Assembly (NCBI GenBank): GCA_024234895.1
Contig: JACKNJ010000008.1
Coordinates: 1 to 64,000, forward strand
DNA length: 64,000 bases
DNA from: Gammaproteobacteria bacterium
Lineage (GTDB): Bacteria > Pseudomonadota > Gammaproteobacteria > JACKNK01
Direction: 5' to 3'
Both the position numbers and the translations under genes were made by a program. The notes beneath the pieces were generated by a model that saw nothing but the letters and a program-made list of their open reading frames with translations, ran no database searches and was not told the origin of the DNA. Of the stretch, positions 63,366 to 64,000 are shown in pieces; the first letter of the stretch is position 1; each line of letters opens with the position of its first letter.

Positions 63366-64000
63366 TCAATCGTCGGCGCCGTTCAGCGTGACCCTCAACA
63401 GATAGACCCGCCGACCGTCGGCGCGGAGCACCTTGAAGGTCATTTCACCAAGCTGGACGCTTTCCCCGCGCTCCGGAAGATGGCCGATCGCCTGCGTGAC
63501 CAGGCCGCCGATGGTGTCGAATTCCTCGTCGCTGAAGGCGGTGCCGAAGTAGTCGTTGAACTCCTCCACCGAGGTCCGCGCCTTGACCGTGAACCGACCC
63601 GGCGCGTGGCGGATGATCGCGTCGTCTTCATCGATGTCGTGTTCGTCGTCGATCTCGCCGACGATCTGCTCCAGCACGTCCTCGATCGTGACCAGCCCGG
63701 CGACGCCGCCGTACTCGTCGACAACCACCGCCATGTGATTGCGGTTGGCGCGGAATTCCTTGAGCAGCACGTTGAGCCGCTTGCTCTCCGGCACGAACAC
63801 CGCCGGTCGCAGCACGTCCCGGAAGTTGAACGCGGCCTCGCTCTCGGCCCAGTAGCGCAGCATGTCCTTGGCGAGCAGGATGCCGACCACCTCGTCACGC
63901 GTCTCGCCGACGACCGGGAAGCGGGAGTGCCCGGACTCGGTGACCACCGGCAGGATCGCCTCCGGGTTCGCATCCCGGGAGACCACGGTCATCTGCGCGC
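63366..64000 (-). CDS. corC: CorC/YbeX-type CBS-domain protein, 3' part only
   Basis: The frame runs off the window edge, so only the C-terminal ~210 residues are visible. CBS-domain pair (SRFPVVGETRDEVVGILLAK, NHMAVVVDEYGGVAGLVTIE then DVLEQIVGEIDDEHD) and the C-terminal CorC_HlyC domain (RFTVKARTSVEEFNDYFGTA, FDTIGGLVTQAIGHLPERGE). Such proteins sit in the ybeZ-ybeY-ybeX-lnt cluster and are linked to magnesium or ribosome maintenance. It ends 17 bases before the lnt start. Confidence 0.92.
   Translation of the reverse strand, partial: AQMTVVSRDANPEAILPVVTESGHSRFPVVGETRDEVVGILLAKDMLRYWAESEAAFNFRDVLRPAVFVPESKRLNVLLKEFRANRNHMAVVVDEYGGVAGLVTIEDVLEQIVGEIDDEHDIDEDDAIIRHAPGRFTVKARTSVEEFNDYFGTAFSDEEFDTIGGLVTQAIGHLPERGESVQLGEMTFKVLRADGRRVYLLRVTLNGADD

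Overview
The window is GC-rich chromosomal DNA that is almost fully coding. LptE, the HolA–LptE–LeuS cluster, Lnt with CorC, ArgA with ArgE (the linear arginine route), an FNR with an iron-sulfur cysteine set, and three families of paired palindromic repeats typical of gammaproteobacterial genomes all point to a high-GC gammaproteobacterium. It may be a Chromatiales/Ectothiorhodospira-type lineage, but the genus cannot be fixed from this sequence. No tRNA, rRNA, CRISPR array, integrase or IS transposase was seen.

Layout. 1–8.7 kb: the end of a PqiA-like membrane protein, a large alpha-2-macroglobulin, a translationally coupled SET-domain/PLP-decarboxylase-like pair, and a cnoX–NADAR pair. 8.9–20.9 kb: one nitrogen-scavenging block on the minus strand, urtA-B-C-D-E (urea ABC importer), a small membrane protein, then ureD-A-B-C-E-F-G (nickel urease). 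A sigma-54-type promoter and NtrC-type inverted repeats lie upstream of urtA, and eight hairpin-forming repeat pairs sit at the gene boundaries. 21–31 kb: gpmI, a methionine-rich membrane protein with an EF-hand protein, a methyltransferase, a retropepsin-like protease with an exopolysaccharide sugar transferase, an fnr–reductase–DctP operon, and small DUF proteins. 31–36.7 kb: a copper/silver-type RND efflux set (Cys/His-rich protein, CusB, CusA) interrupted between cusB and cusA by a 420-bp inverted-repeat element carrying a tiny open frame. 37–39.7 kb: a LapG-like periplasmic protease directly coupled to a membrane receptor with a degenerate HD-GYP domain. 39.8–47.2 kb: housekeeping genes (leuS, lptE, holA, a thioredoxin-like gene, argA, argE). 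47.2–61.6 kb: an unusual export/adhesion locus on the minus strand. 61.8–64 kb: lnt and the end of a corC-type gene.

The most interesting region is 47.2–61.6 kb. A very large repeat-bearing surface protein with an N-terminal DUF4347 domain is encoded with a lipoprotein-type TolC carrying a SPOR-like tail, a site-2-protease (M50) membrane protein fused to a HlyD-type adaptor, a second short periplasmic adaptor, and a third HlyD-type adaptor with a cytoplasmic GAF-like domain. No ABC exporter ATPase is present, so this looks like a type-I-like apparatus in which an M50 protein occupies the place of the ABC component. The LapG-like protease with its degenerate HD-GYP partner 12 kb away is a second candidate new module, analogous to LapG–LapD, and could control release of such an adhesin.

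The adhesin frame is interrupted twice inside its 375-bp repeats, once by an exact 41-bp tandem duplication and once by a scrambled block. Both look like slippage or assembly error, so the gene should be read as probably intact in the cell until this is resolved.
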